Counted from the stretch's first letter, positions 1 through 8,601 are shown. The stretch is 64,000 nucleotides of DNA from Crossiella sp. SN42 (GCF_023897065.1 NZ_JAMHIV010000001.1:310001-374000); one strand, 5' to 3'. Numbers and translations: made by a program. Notes: a model not told the origin generated them from the letters alone.

Positions 1-491
1 GCGGTGGCCACCGGCGCGCCGCCCTGGGTCACCGACCAGCGCCGGGCCGAGGTGACGCAGTGGCCCGCGGTGAGGATGGCCGGCGCGCCGTTGTTCGTGG
101 TCACGTTGAAGCCCAGCGAGCAGCGGGAGCCGCCGCCGAAGATGGCGTCGCCGCCCTCGGCGAACAGGCGGAACGCGCCGGTGGCGCGCTGCACCCTGAC
201 CTTGTCGCCGCCGATGGAGCGGACCGCGGACATCAGCGTGTCCCACTTGCCGCCCTGGACCGTGCTGTCCGCGGTGACCAGCACCTGGCCGGTGTCCGGG
301 TCGGTGGCCCACGCGGTGCCGGGGATGGCCGCCTTCGCGCGCAGGGTCTCGGTGGGGTTGACCTCGGGAATCGGGGCCGTGTCGGTCGCGTAGGCCTGGG
401 GCAGGGCCACTGCCGCCGCGCCCGCGAGGACCACCGCGGCCGAGATGGCCACGATCTTCGTCCGGGGGATCTTCCTGTGCCGTGGACGCAT
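1..491 (-). CDS. Streptogrisin-type secreted serine protease (S1E), 3' end missing
   Basis: The 163 visible codons read leftwards from ATG 489-491 and run off the window edge. There is a basic N-terminus and hydrophobic signal segment (about residues 10-34, ending near QAYA), a short propeptide, and the start of a chymotrypsin-fold protease. The motif TAGHC carries the catalytic His at about 144, and Cys124 and Cys145 would form the conserved disulfide of the alpha-lytic protease/streptogrisin family (family knowledge). The catalytic Asp and Ser would lie outside the window. A GGAGG sits 8 bases before the ATG. The product should be exported, autoprocessed and act on extracellular protein. 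It is divergent from the kinase gene. Confidence 0.85.
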   Translation of the reverse strand, partial: MRPRHRKIPRTKIVAISAAVVLAGAAAVALPQAYATDTAPIPEVNPTETLRAKAAIPGTAWATDPDTGQVLVTADSTVQGGKWDTLMSAVRSIGGDKVRVQRATGAFRLFAEGGDAIFGGGSRCSLGFNVTTNNGAPAILTAGHCVTSARRWSVTQGGAPVAT

Positions 492-585
492 TGCCTTGAC
501 CTCCGCGCCTGTCGAGTCGGTGTTGCGGAGGAGTACGGACCGACCCGGTCTGTCAGTTCAGACCAATTGATGTACCGGCGGTTTG

Positions 586-600
586 TACGATTCGTTGGTG
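586..600 (+). promoter_or_regulatory. Leaderless promoter -10 and start of the kinase gene
   Basis: TACGAT (586-591) fits the TANNNT actinobacterial -10 and lies 6 bases before GTG 598. No purine-rich ribosome site precedes that GTG. This arrangement argues for a leaderless mRNA starting at or next to GTG 598 rather than TTG 583. No convincing -35 was seen. Confidence 0.45.
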
Positions 601-2379
601 AGTGATCGGGTGATCGCGGGCCGTTACCGGCTGGACCGGCGGATCGGCGCGGGTGGCATGGGTGTGGTGTGGCAGGCCACCGACCTTGAGCTGGGCCGCG
701 TGGTCGCGCTCAAGCACTCGCAGCAGGGTGACAACGGCCAGATCCGGCGGGAGGCGCGGATCGTGGCCGGGTTGCAGCACCCGCACGTGATCGCCGTGCA
801 CGACGTGGTGCTCGACGGCGAGGACCGCTGGCTGGTGATGGAGTACCTGCCCTCGCGCACGCTCTCGGCGATCCTGGCCGAGGACGGGCCGCTGCCGCCG
901 AAGCGGGCGGCGCGGATCGGCGCGCAGGTGGCCGACGCGCTGGCCGCCATGCACCAGCGCGGCATCGTGCACCGCGACATCAAGCCGTCCAACGTGCTGG
1001 TCACCGACCAGGACGAGGCCAAGCTCACCGACTTCGGCATCGCCCGCTGGGCCGAGGTCACCCAGACCAGCAGCGGCCTGATCGGCGGCACCCCCGGCTA
1101 CCTGGCCCCCGAGGTGGCCAACGGCGAGGAGGCCGGGGCCGCGGCGGACGTGTTCTCCTTGGGCGCCAGCCTGTTCACCGCGGTCGAGGGCCGTTCCCCT
1201 TGGGGCGGCGAGGAACAGGGCCCGTTCGGTCAGCTGCGCCGGGCCGCCAGCGGTGACCTGGAACCGGGCACCCGGGCCGGTCCGCTGGCGCCGGTGCTGA
1301 GCCAGTTGCTGGCGCGGGCACCCGCGGACCGGCCCACCGCGCTGGCGGCCAAGGGGTTGCTGGAGGAGCTCACCGGCGACCACACGCCGACCACGCCGCT
1401 GCGGGTGCGCAACCCCAAGACCCGCAAGCGGGTGCTGCTGGGCGCGGCGGTGGTGGCCGCGGCGGCGCTGGTGGCCGGGCTGACGGTCTGGCTGACCGAC
1501 TCGGCGGACCAGGGCGCCATGGGTGATCCGCGCACCGCGGACCCGTGCGGGCTGGTCGACCCGCAGTCCTTCGCCCAGTACGGCACCGCGACCGTGAACT
1601 CCGAGTACGGCGACTTCCACGCGTGCAGCACGCTGGTCAAGATGTCCCGGGACGAGCAGGACGTCGTGGACGTCACCGTGGAGCTCAAGGGCCCGCCGGA
1701 ACACCCGGTCAAGCCGCACATCCCCGGTCAGCTCGGCCAGCCCGACCGGCCGCCGCTGAAGGACGACACCTGCCAGCGGTTCGTGCGCACCGCCGACGGC
1801 AACGAGATCAAGATCGCCGCCCGGCACTGGGCGGGCAAGCGCGCCGACCTCCTGTGCGCCATCGCCGAGACCATGCTCAACAGCGTGCTCACCCAGCTCT
1901 TCCGCGGCCCGGTGCCGCGCCGCCCGCCCTTCGCCGCCAACTCCATCGGCACCCTGAAGGCCTGCGACCTGTTGACCGACACCGAGGTGCGCAGGGCGGT
2001 CGGCGAGCCGGGCAGCAAGCCGGAGACCGACTTCGGCGACTGGATCTGCTACTGGCAGGACCGCAAGCCGCTGGAGGCCGAGATCAGGCTGATCCGAACC
2101 GGGGAGCAGGAGGACGGCGAGGACGGCCGGAAGGTCAAGATCGGCGGCCGGGACGCGTTCGTGGAGGAGGAGGTCGAGGACGAGGAGCGGGCCGGGAGCT
2201 GCGAGATCGACCTGGTGCACCGGCGCTACCTCAAGGAGTCCGCCTCCGGCGACCAGTGGATGGAGGTCGCGCTGGTGAGCGTGGCGGACACCACGGCAGG
2301 CGGGCTGCCGATGGCGGAGCTGTGCGCGCGGGCCACCACGCTGGCCGAGGCCGTGGTGAAGCGACTGCCCAACCCCTGA
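598..2379 (+). CDS. Membrane Ser/Thr protein kinase (PknB-like) with extracellular DUF3558-like tail
   Basis: About 593 aa. The cytoplasmic kinase domain shows the glycine loop GAGGMG (about 17-22), the ALKH lysine, HRDIKPSN (125-132), DFG (145-147) and an APE-like APEVA. A single membrane segment at about 279-300 is followed by an extracellular part with two Cys-bearing modules beginning CGLVDPQSF and CDLLTDTEV, which resemble DUF3558 repeats rather than the PASTA domains of PknB. This suggests sensing of an external signal and phosphorylation of cytoplasmic targets on Ser/Thr; the ligand is unknown. GTG 598 is chosen over TTG 583 because of the -10 element just upstream. Its TGA abuts the stop of the convergent MerR gene. 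Confidence 0.9.
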   Translation: MSDRVIAGRYRLDRRIGAGGMGVVWQATDLELGRVVALKHSQQGDNGQIRREARIVAGLQHPHVIAVHDVVLDGEDRWLVMEYLPSRTLSAILAEDGPLPPKRAARIGAQVADALAAMHQRGIVHRDIKPSNVLVTDQDEAKLTDFGIARWAEVTQTSSGLIGGTPGYLAPEVANGEEAGAAADVFSLGASLFTAVEGRSPWGGEEQGPFGQLRRAASGDLEPGTRAGPLAPVLSQLLARAPADRPTALAAKGLLEELTGDHTPTTPLRVRNPKTRKRVLLGAAVVAAAALVAGLTVWLTDSADQGAMGDPRTADPCGLVDPQSFAQYGTATVNSEYGDFHACSTLVKMSRDEQDVVDVTVELKGPPEHPVKPHIPGQLGQPDRPPLKDDTCQRFVRTADGNEIKIAARHWAGKRADLLCAIAETMLNSVLTQLFRGPVPRRPPFAANSIGTLKACDLLTDTEVRRAVGEPGSKPETDFGDWICYWQDRKPLEAEIRLIRTGEQEDGEDGRKVKIGGRDAFVEEEVEDEERAGSCEIDLVHRRYLKESASGDQWMEVALVSVADTTAGGLPMAELCARATTLAEAVVKRLPNP

Positions 2380-2994
2380 TCACCCCGATCCGGGTTCCTT
2401 GCGGTCCCGGTAAGCCCGCTGACGACAGGCGGCCGAGCAGTACCGCCGTGGCCGCCCCCTGCTCCCCTTCGGCAGCGGCCCCGCGCAGCTCGGGCACCGC
2501 GTTTCGTCACGCTCGACCGGCTTTTCATCACGCCGGGCGGCCAGCGCGGCCGAGACCAGGTCGGGCTGCCGCAGCCTGCCCCTCGGCGTGTGCGCGGTGA
2601 GCTCGCCGTCCAGGTACGGGCACTCGGTCACGTCGTCGTCGGTGCAGCTGAGCAGGTGGCTCAGGTACTCGCGGGCCGCGGTGAGCTGGTCGATCCGGCT
2701 GCCCAGCTCCTCGATCTGGGTGGTCACCGTCTGCCGCCAGTCCTCGTTGCGCGCCTTGGCGGAGGTCACCGCGGCGGCCTGGGCCAACGGCATCATCCCG
2801 GTCACGCAGCACAGGTAGGCCACGCCGATCCGGCGCAGGTCCGCCTCGCGGTAGCGGCGCTGGGCGCCGTCGCGTTCCGGCGGCCCGAGCAGGCCGCGTT
2901 CCTCCCACCAGCGCAGGGTCGAGGGGGCCAGGTCGTACAGCGCGGCGGCGGCGCCGATGGGCACGGCGGGATCGGTCACCTGTCCAGTTGACAT
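2380..2994 (-). CDS. MerR-family regulator with C-terminal zinc-ribbon-like motif
   Basis: About 204 aa from ATG 2994. The N-terminal winged helix reads IGAAAALYDLAPSTLRWWEE, typical of MerR, followed by a helical dimer region. The C-terminus has an unusual CPSC...YCSAAC cluster that could bind zinc or serve as an effector site. An ATG at 3027 is possible but lies inside the iron-box-like sequence, so 2994 is preferred. The 12-bp palindrome CAAGTGCACTTG touches this start codon. It is divergent from the ABC transporter pair and a plausible second regulator of it. Effector unknown. Confidence 0.8.
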   Translation of the reverse strand: MSTGQVTDPAVPIGAAAALYDLAPSTLRWWEERGLLGPPERDGAQRRYREADLRRIGVAYLCCVTGMMPLAQAAAVTSAKARNEDWRQTVTTQIEELGSRIDQLTAAREYLSHLLSCTDDDVTECPYLDGELTAHTPRGRLRQPDLVSAALAARRDEKPVERDETRCPSCAGPLPKGSRGRPRRYCSAACRQRAYRDRKEPGSG

Positions 2995-3006
2995 CAAGTG
3001 CACTTG
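2995..3006. promoter_or_regulatory. Perfect 12-bp palindrome at the MerR gene start
   Basis: CAAGTGCACTTG is its own reverse complement and lies immediately before ATG 2994 of the MerR gene, 14 bases from the iron-box-like repeat. MerR proteins bind palindromes, so this is a candidate autoregulatory operator; inference only. Confidence 0.4.
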
Positions 3007-3019
3007 AACCGGCAAGGTC

Positions 3020-3038
3020 TTAGGCAAGCCTAACCTTG
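3020..3038. promoter_or_regulatory. IdeR/DtxR-type iron box
   Basis: The stretch beginning TTAGGCAAGCCTAACCT matches the DtxR/IdeR consensus (TTAGGTTAGGCTAACCTAA, from memory) at 14 of 19 positions. It ends 9 bases before ATG 3048 and covers a plausible -10 (TAACCT, 3031-3036). Binding of an Fe(II)-loaded repressor here would block the ABC operon, and probably affects the divergent MerR gene. Confidence 0.7.
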
Positions 3039-3047
3039 GGGGTTTGA

Positions 3048-4799
3048 ATGGTTGTCCAGGACGCCGGTCCGCGCCTGATCCGGTTCCGCGCCGCGGGACG
3101 CCTGCTGCGGCCGGTGCGGGCGCACCTGCTCGGCTGCGCGGCGCTGTCCGCGCTGGGCGAGGCGGCCGGGCTCGTGCCCTACCTCGCGGTCGCCGAGATC
3201 GCGCGCTCGGCGTTGACCGGGGCCGGTGGCGCGGTGTGGTGGTGGGCGGTGGCCGGGGCGCTGGGCGCGCTGCTGCGGCTGGTGCTGCTCGGCCTGTCCT
3301 CGCACCTCGGCCACCACGCCGACGCGCACATGCTGCACCACCTGCGCGGCCGGATCGTGCGCCACCTGGGCGTGCTGCCGCTGGGCTGGTTCCGCTCGGC
3401 GGGCTCCGGCCAGGTCAAGAAGGCGATGACCGGCGACCTGGAGGACATGCACAACCTGTTCGCGCACTCCCTCGGCGAGTTGGTCGGCGCGGCCACCGCG
3501 ACCGTGCTGGGCTTCGGCTACCTGGTGCTGGTGGACTGGCGGCTGGCCCTGGTCACGCTCGCGGTCCCGGCGCTGGCGCTGTTCTGCTACCGGGTGGCGA
3601 TGCGCTCCATGCCGCAGCACATGGCCCGGCTGCTGATCGCCGAACGGGAGGTCAGCGCGGCGGCGGTGGAGTACGGCGACGGCATCGTGGTGGCCAAGAC
3701 CTTCGGCGCGGGCGGGCGGGTGCTGGACCGCTTCACCACGGCCGTGCGCGAGCAGCAGGCCGCCTTCCGGGTGTGGGTGGACGAGGTCCGGCACAGCTCC
3801 GCGTTCAACCGGGTGCTCGGCTCGGAGCTGACCACGCTCGCGGTGGTGCTCGCGGTCGGCCTGCCGATGGTGGCCGGTGGCTGGCTGGCCGCGCCGGACC
3901 TGTTGCCGTTCCTGGTGGTCGGCCTGGTGCTGCCGAACGCGCTGCTGCCGATGGTGCACGGCGGTATCGGCCTGCGCACCGCGCGGGTGGCCGCCGGGCA
4001 CATCGAGAGCCTGCTCGCTCGCCCCGGCCTGCCCGAACCAGAACAGCCGCGACGGCCGGACGGGCACCGGGTGGAGTTCGACCGGGTCAGCTTCTCCTAC
4101 GACGGCGTGACCAACGCGCTCACCGGGTTCAGCGCGGTGTGCGAACCGGGCACGGTGACCGCACTGGTCGGCCCCTCCGGCGCCGGGAAGTCCACGGTGG
4201 CCGCGTTGTTGCCGCGCTTCCACGAGGTCACCGGTGGGGCGATCCGGATCGGCGGGGTCGATGTCCGCGAGATCGCCCCGGCCGAGCTGTTGTCCTTGCT
4301 GGCACTGGTGTTCCAGGACGTGGTGCTGCTGCGGGACACGGTGACCGAGAACATCCGCATCGCCCGGCCGGCGGCCACCGACGCGCAGGTGCGGGCCGCG
4401 GCCGAGGCGGCCCAGATCCACGAAGTGATCATGCGGCTGCCGCAGGGCTACCACACCGTGCTGGACGCGGGTTCCGGCGGCCTCTCCGGCGGCGAGCGGC
4501 AGCGGCTGACCATCGCCCGCGCGCTGCTGGCCGACGCGCCGATCGTGGTGCTGGACGAGGCCACCGCCGCGCTGGACCCGGACAGCGAGGCCGCGGTGCA
4601 GGACGCACTGTCCACATTGGTCACCGGCCGGACCGTGCTGGTGATCGCGCACCGCCTGCACACCATCGCCACGGCCGACCAGATCCTGGTGCTGGACAAC
4701 GGACACCTGGTCGAACGCGGCACCCATCCCGAACTCCTCGCCCGCTCAGGCTTGTACGCGCGCCTGTGGCTGGCCCAGCGGAACGGAGACCTCGCATGA
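3048..4799 (+). CDS. ABC exporter-fold ATPase/permease, YbtP/IrtA-like (siderophore uptake candidate)
   Basis: 583 aa fused membrane domain plus ATPase. Six hydrophobic segments fill the first 300 residues. The ATPase has GPSGAGKST (about 375-383), LSGGERQR (about 479-486), the Walker B run ending LDEATAALD and an AHR H-loop. It is the first of two paired half-transporters linked by an ATGA overlap. YbtP/YbtQ and IrtA/IrtB (family knowledge) use this fold to import metallophores, and the iron box directly upstream supports that role. It lacks the extra siderophore-reductase domain of mycobacterial IrtA. Export of a metabolite cannot be excluded. Confidence 0.85.
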   Translation: MVVQDAGPRLIRFRAAGRLLRPVRAHLLGCAALSALGEAAGLVPYLAVAEIARSALTGAGGAVWWWAVAGALGALLRLVLLGLSSHLGHHADAHMLHHLRGRIVRHLGVLPLGWFRSAGSGQVKKAMTGDLEDMHNLFAHSLGELVGAATATVLGFGYLVLVDWRLALVTLAVPALALFCYRVAMRSMPQHMARLLIAEREVSAAAVEYGDGIVVAKTFGAGGRVLDRFTTAVREQQAAFRVWVDEVRHSSAFNRVLGSELTTLAVVLAVGLPMVAGGWLAAPDLLPFLVVGLVLPNALLPMVHGGIGLRTARVAAGHIESLLARPGLPEPEQPRRPDGHRVEFDRVSFSYDGVTNALTGFSAVCEPGTVTALVGPSGAGKSTVAALLPRFHEVTGGAIRIGGVDVREIAPAELLSLLALVFQDVVLLRDTVTENIRIARPAATDAQVRAAAEAAQIHEVIMRLPQGYHTVLDAGSGGLSGGERQRLTIARALLADAPIVVLDEATAALDPDSEAAVQDALSTLVTGRTVLVIAHRLHTIATADQILVLDNGHLVERGTHPELLARSGLYARLWLAQRNGDLA

Positions 4800-6556
4800 T
4801 CGGCCAGCTTCGCCGGTTGTGGCCGGAACCAGGACCGCTGCTGCGCTTCGCGGTGTTGCAGGCGCTGCTCGCGGTGCTGCAAGGTTTGTTGCTGGGCCTG
4901 CTGTTCCCGGTCCTGCGCGCGGTGCTGCGCCCGGAACCGGACTTCGCCGCGGCCATGCCCTGGCTGCTGGCCGGCGCGGCCGGGGTGCTGCTGCACTGGG
5001 CGCTCAGCGTGGTGGCCACCCCGGTCGGTTTCGCGGCCAGCGGCGAGCTGGGCGTGCAGCTGCGACTGCGATTGATGGGGCAGCTGACCACGTTGCCGCT
5101 GGGCTGGTTCACCGCCGAGGCCAAGGGCACCTTCGCCCGCACGGTGACCAGCGCGGCCACCGCGATCTCCCGGCTGTGCGTGGTGGTCGGCGGGCCGGTG
5201 ATCACCTGCACGCTGGTGCCGCTCACCGTCACCGCGGTCACCTTCGCGGTGGACTGGCGGCTGGGCCTGGTGCTGCTGGCCACCCTGCCGCCTGCCGTCC
5301 TGCTGATGCGCCGCTGCCGCCGCATGACCGCGCTGGCCAGTGCGGACATGGAGGAGGCCGCGAACGAGATCGCCGCCCGCGCGATCGAGTACGGCCAGGC
5401 CCAGCCGGTGCTGCGCGCGGCGGGACAGGCCGGGACCGGCACCCGGCAGCTGAGCGCGGCACTGGCCGAGCACCACCGCCGCTACGCCCGCACGCTCAAC
5501 GCCTCACTGCTGCCCACGCTGTCGGTGACCGCCGTGGTCGCGCTCGGGTTCGTCGCGGTGCTCGCCCTGGGCGTGCACTTCCTGCTGGCCGGCTCGCTCG
5601 CGGTGCCGGACACGGTCGCGTTGCTGGTGCTCGCGGTCCGCTTCCTGGAGCCGCTGGGCGCGCTGGCCGGGCACGCGCACGGTCTCGGCGCGCTGGACTA
5701 CGGCCTGGACCGGGTGGCGCGGGTGCTGCGCACTCCCCCGCTGCCCGCCGCCACCGATCCGGTGCCGCGTCCCGCGCACAGCGGGATCGACCTGGTGGAC
5801 GTCCGGCTGGAGTACCTGCCGGGGCGGCCCGCACTGGCCGGGGTGAACCTGCACTGCCCGCCGGGTTCGACCACCGCGCTGGTCGGGCCGTCCGGCTCGG
5901 GCAAGACCACGGTGATCCGGCTGATCGCCCGTTTCCTGGACACCACCGAGGGCGTGGTCCTGGTCGGCGGGCAGGACGTGCGCGACTACGACCATGAGCA
6001 GCTGCTCGGTGAGATCGCGATCGTGTTCCAGGAGGTCTACCTGTTCGACACCACCATCGAGGACAACCTGCGCCTGGCCCGGCCCGAGGCCACCGAGGCC
6101 GAGCTGGCCGAGGCGGCGCGGGCCGCGCGGCTGGACGAGGTGGTCGAGCGGCTGCCCGAGGGCTGGCGGACCAGGGTCGGCGAGGGCGGGGCGCAGCTCT
6201 CCGGCGGGGAGCGGCAGCGGGTGGCCATCGCCCGCGCCTTCCTCAAGCAGGCGCCGATCGTGCTCATCGACGAGGCCGCCTCCGCACTGGACGCGGAGAA
6301 CGAGCAGGCCATCAGCCAGGCCATCGCCGCACTGGCCGCCGATCCCCGCCGCACCGTGCTGGTGATCGCGCACCGCCCCACCACCCTGGCCGCGGCCGAC
6401 CAGGTGGTCGCTTTGGAGGCGGGCCGGGTGGTGGAGACCGGCACCCCCGCGGAGCTGCTGCGCACCCAGGGCGCGTTCGCCCGCATCCACCGGCAGTACG
6501 AACAGGCGCGCGGCTGGCGGATCAGCGCGCGCGAACAGGAAGGAGCACCCCGATGA
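4796..6556 (+). CDS. ABC exporter-fold ATPase/permease, YbtQ/IrtB-like partner
   Basis: 586 aa from ATG 4796, which overlaps the previous stop as ATGA, so translation is coupled. N-terminal transmembrane domain, then ATPase with GPSGSGKTT (about 364-372), LSGGERQR (about 468-475), LIDEAASALD and IAHRP. It should form a heterodimer with the preceding protein in the plasma membrane. Iron control via the box at 3020-3038 is inferred for the whole operon. The stop again overlaps the next gene as ATGA. Confidence 0.85.
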   Translation: MIGQLRRLWPEPGPLLRFAVLQALLAVLQGLLLGLLFPVLRAVLRPEPDFAAAMPWLLAGAAGVLLHWALSVVATPVGFAASGELGVQLRLRLMGQLTTLPLGWFTAEAKGTFARTVTSAATAISRLCVVVGGPVITCTLVPLTVTAVTFAVDWRLGLVLLATLPPAVLLMRRCRRMTALASADMEEAANEIAARAIEYGQAQPVLRAAGQAGTGTRQLSAALAEHHRRYARTLNASLLPTLSVTAVVALGFVAVLALGVHFLLAGSLAVPDTVALLVLAVRFLEPLGALAGHAHGLGALDYGLDRVARVLRTPPLPAATDPVPRPAHSGIDLVDVRLEYLPGRPALAGVNLHCPPGSTTALVGPSGSGKTTVIRLIARFLDTTEGVVLVGGQDVRDYDHEQLLGEIAIVFQEVYLFDTTIEDNLRLARPEATEAELAEAARAARLDEVVERLPEGWRTRVGEGGAQLSGGERQRVAIARAFLKQAPIVLIDEAASALDAENEQAISQAIAALAADPRRTVLVIAHRPTTLAAADQVVALEAGRVVETGTPAELLRTQGAFARIHRQYEQARGWRISAREQEGAPR

Positions 6557-7554
6557 CGGTGTCCACAGTGGTCCAGCTGCTCAAGGGAGCCGCGGTCACC
6601 CAGGTGGTCGGCGTGGCCGCCCGCCTCGGCGTGCCGGACGCGCTCGGGCCGCACCCCCGGTCCGCCGCCGAGATCGGCGCGGCCTGCGGACTCCCGGCGG
6701 CGCAGGCGGTCCGGCTGCTGCGGGCGATGGCCGACCTCGGCCTGTGCGTCGAGCACGACCGCGGCTTCACCGCCACCGAGGACGGCGACCTGCTCCGGTC
6801 CGATGTGGACGGTTCACTGCACGCCTACGCCCTGCTGGCCAGCCACCCCACGGCGCTGGAACCGCTGTCCCGCCTGGAGTTCAGCCTGCGCACCGGGCGC
6901 GCGGCCTTCCCGGAGGTGTTCGGGCGCGGGGTGTTCGAGCATTTCGCCGCCGACCCGGAGCTGGCCGCGCTCTACCACACCGCGATGGGCCAGCCCACCC
7001 GGCACATCGCGGAATCCCTGCCCGCACGCTACGACTTCGGCCGGTTCAGCTCGGTCACCGACGTCGGCGGCGGCGACGGCACCCTGCTAATCACCCTGCT
7101 CCGCCACTTCCCGGCGTTGCGCGGCTTGCTCTTCGACACTTCGACCGCCATCCCGCAGGCCGCCAGGGCGGTGCGCAGGGCCGGGCTGGCCGACCGCTGC
7201 GACACCCAGGCCGGCGACTTCTTCCAGGCGGTGCCCAAGGGTTCGGACCTGCTGGTGCTCAAGTGGATCTTGCACGACTGGGACGACGAGGCGGCCACCC
7301 GGATCCTGGCCAACTGCCGCGCCGCGCTGCCCGCGCACGGCCGGGTGCTCATCGTGGACGACGTGCTCCCCGAACGCGGAAACCCGGACCAGCCAAGGGA
7401 TCCCGCGCTGAAGGACCTCACCATGCTGGTGCTCTACGGCGGCCGGGAACGCACCAGGAGCGAGTTCGAGCGGCTGTGCGCGGACGCGGGGCTGGTGGTC
7501 ACCGAGGTGGTGCGCGAGGACGGGGTGAGCCTGGTGGAGGCGGCCCCGGTCTAG
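6553..7554 (+). CDS. SAM-dependent O-methyltransferase (COMT/plant-type, methyltransf_2)
   Basis: 333 aa, ATGA-coupled to the transporter pair. An N-terminal winged-helix dimerisation domain (about 1-90) is followed by a Rossmann domain with the SAM-binding DVGGGDG (170-176) and LKWILHDWDDE, whose His (about 241) is the usual catalytic base. Such enzymes methylate phenolic or hydroxyl groups on small secondary metabolites (family knowledge). Its place as third gene of an iron-regulated transporter cassette suggests it modifies the transported molecule or an iron-responsive metabolite; no biosynthetic genes are nearby. Substrate unknown. Confidence 0.85.
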   Translation: MTVSTVVQLLKGAAVTQVVGVAARLGVPDALGPHPRSAAEIGAACGLPAAQAVRLLRAMADLGLCVEHDRGFTATEDGDLLRSDVDGSLHAYALLASHPTALEPLSRLEFSLRTGRAAFPEVFGRGVFEHFAADPELAALYHTAMGQPTRHIAESLPARYDFGRFSSVTDVGGGDGTLLITLLRHFPALRGLLFDTSTAIPQAARAVRRAGLADRCDTQAGDFFQAVPKGSDLLVLKWILHDWDDEAATRILANCRAALPAHGRVLIVDDVLPERGNPDQPRDPALKDLTMLVLYGGRERTRSEFERLCADAGLVVTEVVREDGVSLVEAAPV

Positions 7555-7566
7555 CCCCCGCCCGGG

Positions 7567-8601
7567 TCAAAGATCCTGTCCGTTCCCGCCCGGGTGGTGG
7601 TGTGGGAGGGGGACGGCGGCGAGGGTGAAGGGGAGTACTTCCGGTGGGAGGCCGGCGATCCAGCGGTTGTACTGGCTGTTGACCACCAGGGCGCGGTGGC
7701 CGGCCAGGGAGATCGAGCTGGGGTGGTGGAAGCCGCCGGGCGGTCGGAGACCTGCGGTGTAGCGGCCGCGGGACAGATCAGCGGACAGCGTGATGACAGT
7801 CACCTGCGGGATCAGGCCGGCGATGTTGTTGATGTTGCCCTGCACCACGTAGAGCAGGCCGCCGCGGAAGGCCAGTCCGTCGCCGTTGGGCAGCTGGTGG
7901 CCGCCGAGATCGACCTGTAGCACGTGCCCGGTGCGGCGGTTGATGCGCCAGAGCTGTCCGGTGGTGCTGTTGACGGTCAGCAGGTAGCGGCCCACACAGG
8001 TGATGCCGTTGAGGTTGTGCCGGCCGTTGACCCAGTCGATGGGGGTGCGGGTGATGTCGAGCCAGCGTTCGAGCAGCCACTGGCCACCGGTGCAGGTCAG
8101 CCGGTAGACCATCGGCTGGAACGAGTCGGTGGCGTAGGCGGTGCCGTCCGGGGCGGTGGTGATCTCGTTGATGAAGCCACCGTCCACGCCGTGCAGCAGG
8201 GCCAGTAGGGCGCGCTCGGCTGGGTCGTACACCCGCAGCGTTCCAGTGTCCGCACCGCCGACCAGTAGCCGCCCCTTGGTGTCGACGGCCATGCCCGAGG
8301 TGGTGCTGCGCCCGTCGGTGCCGTCGGGTGACCAGGGGCGCACTTCGGGGGTGGTCAGATGGCCACGGTAGAGCGTTCCGCTATCGGCGCTGCCGACGTA
8401 GATGCGGCCGGTGCGCGGGTCGAGGGCGTGGCCGGTGGGAAAGGCCCGGTCTCCGGGGACGACATAGGCCTCCGGCAGCCGGGTGCCGCTGACCAGCGGG
8501 GCTGCCGCGGCCCGCCCGGCCCAGGCGGCGGTCGCGGTCGCCGCGGCGGTGGCGGCGGTGGCGGTCAGCAAGGTCCGCCGGGTCATCGGTTGTTGTGCCA
8601 T
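7567..8601 (-). CDS. Secreted SMP-30/gluconolactonase-like beta-propeller protein (Tat signal)
   Basis: 344 aa from ATG 8601, preceded by a GGGGAG ribosome site. The N-terminus TRRTLLTATAATAAA looks like a Tat signal, followed by repeated blades such as DPRTGRIYVGSADSG and DTKGRLLVGGADTG, the pattern of SMP-30/NHL-type propellers. Likely an extracytoplasmic lactonase-like or ligand-binding protein; no catalytic assignment is made. Divergent from the XRE regulator, which may control it. Confidence 0.7.
   Translation of the reverse strand: MAQQPMTRRTLLTATAATAAATATAAWAGRAAAAPLVSGTRLPEAYVVPGDRAFPTGHALDPRTGRIYVGSADSGTLYRGHLTTPEVRPWSPDGTDGRSTTSGMAVDTKGRLLVGGADTGTLRVYDPAERALLALLHGVDGGFINEITTAPDGTAYATDSFQPMVYRLTCTGGQWLLERWLDITRTPIDWVNGRHNLNGITCVGRYLLTVNSTTGQLWRINRRTGHVLQVDLGGHQLPNGDGLAFRGGLLYVVQGNINNIAGLIPQVTVITLSADLSRGRYTAGLRPPGGFHHPSSISLAGHRALVVNSQYNRWIAGLPPEVLPFTLAAVPLPHHHPGGNGQDL

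Noticed and set aside
553-2220. Long reverse-strand open frame over the kinase gene
   Set aside because: Arg/Ala/Gly/His-rich translation with no motifs; a shadow of the GC-biased kinase codons. The same applies to many long frames, for example 24074-26920 minus and 43762-46728 minus.
3021-3027. ATG 3027 as the MerR start
   Set aside because: It lies inside the iron-box-like sequence and lacks a ribosome site; ATG 2994 gives a normal MerR N-terminus.
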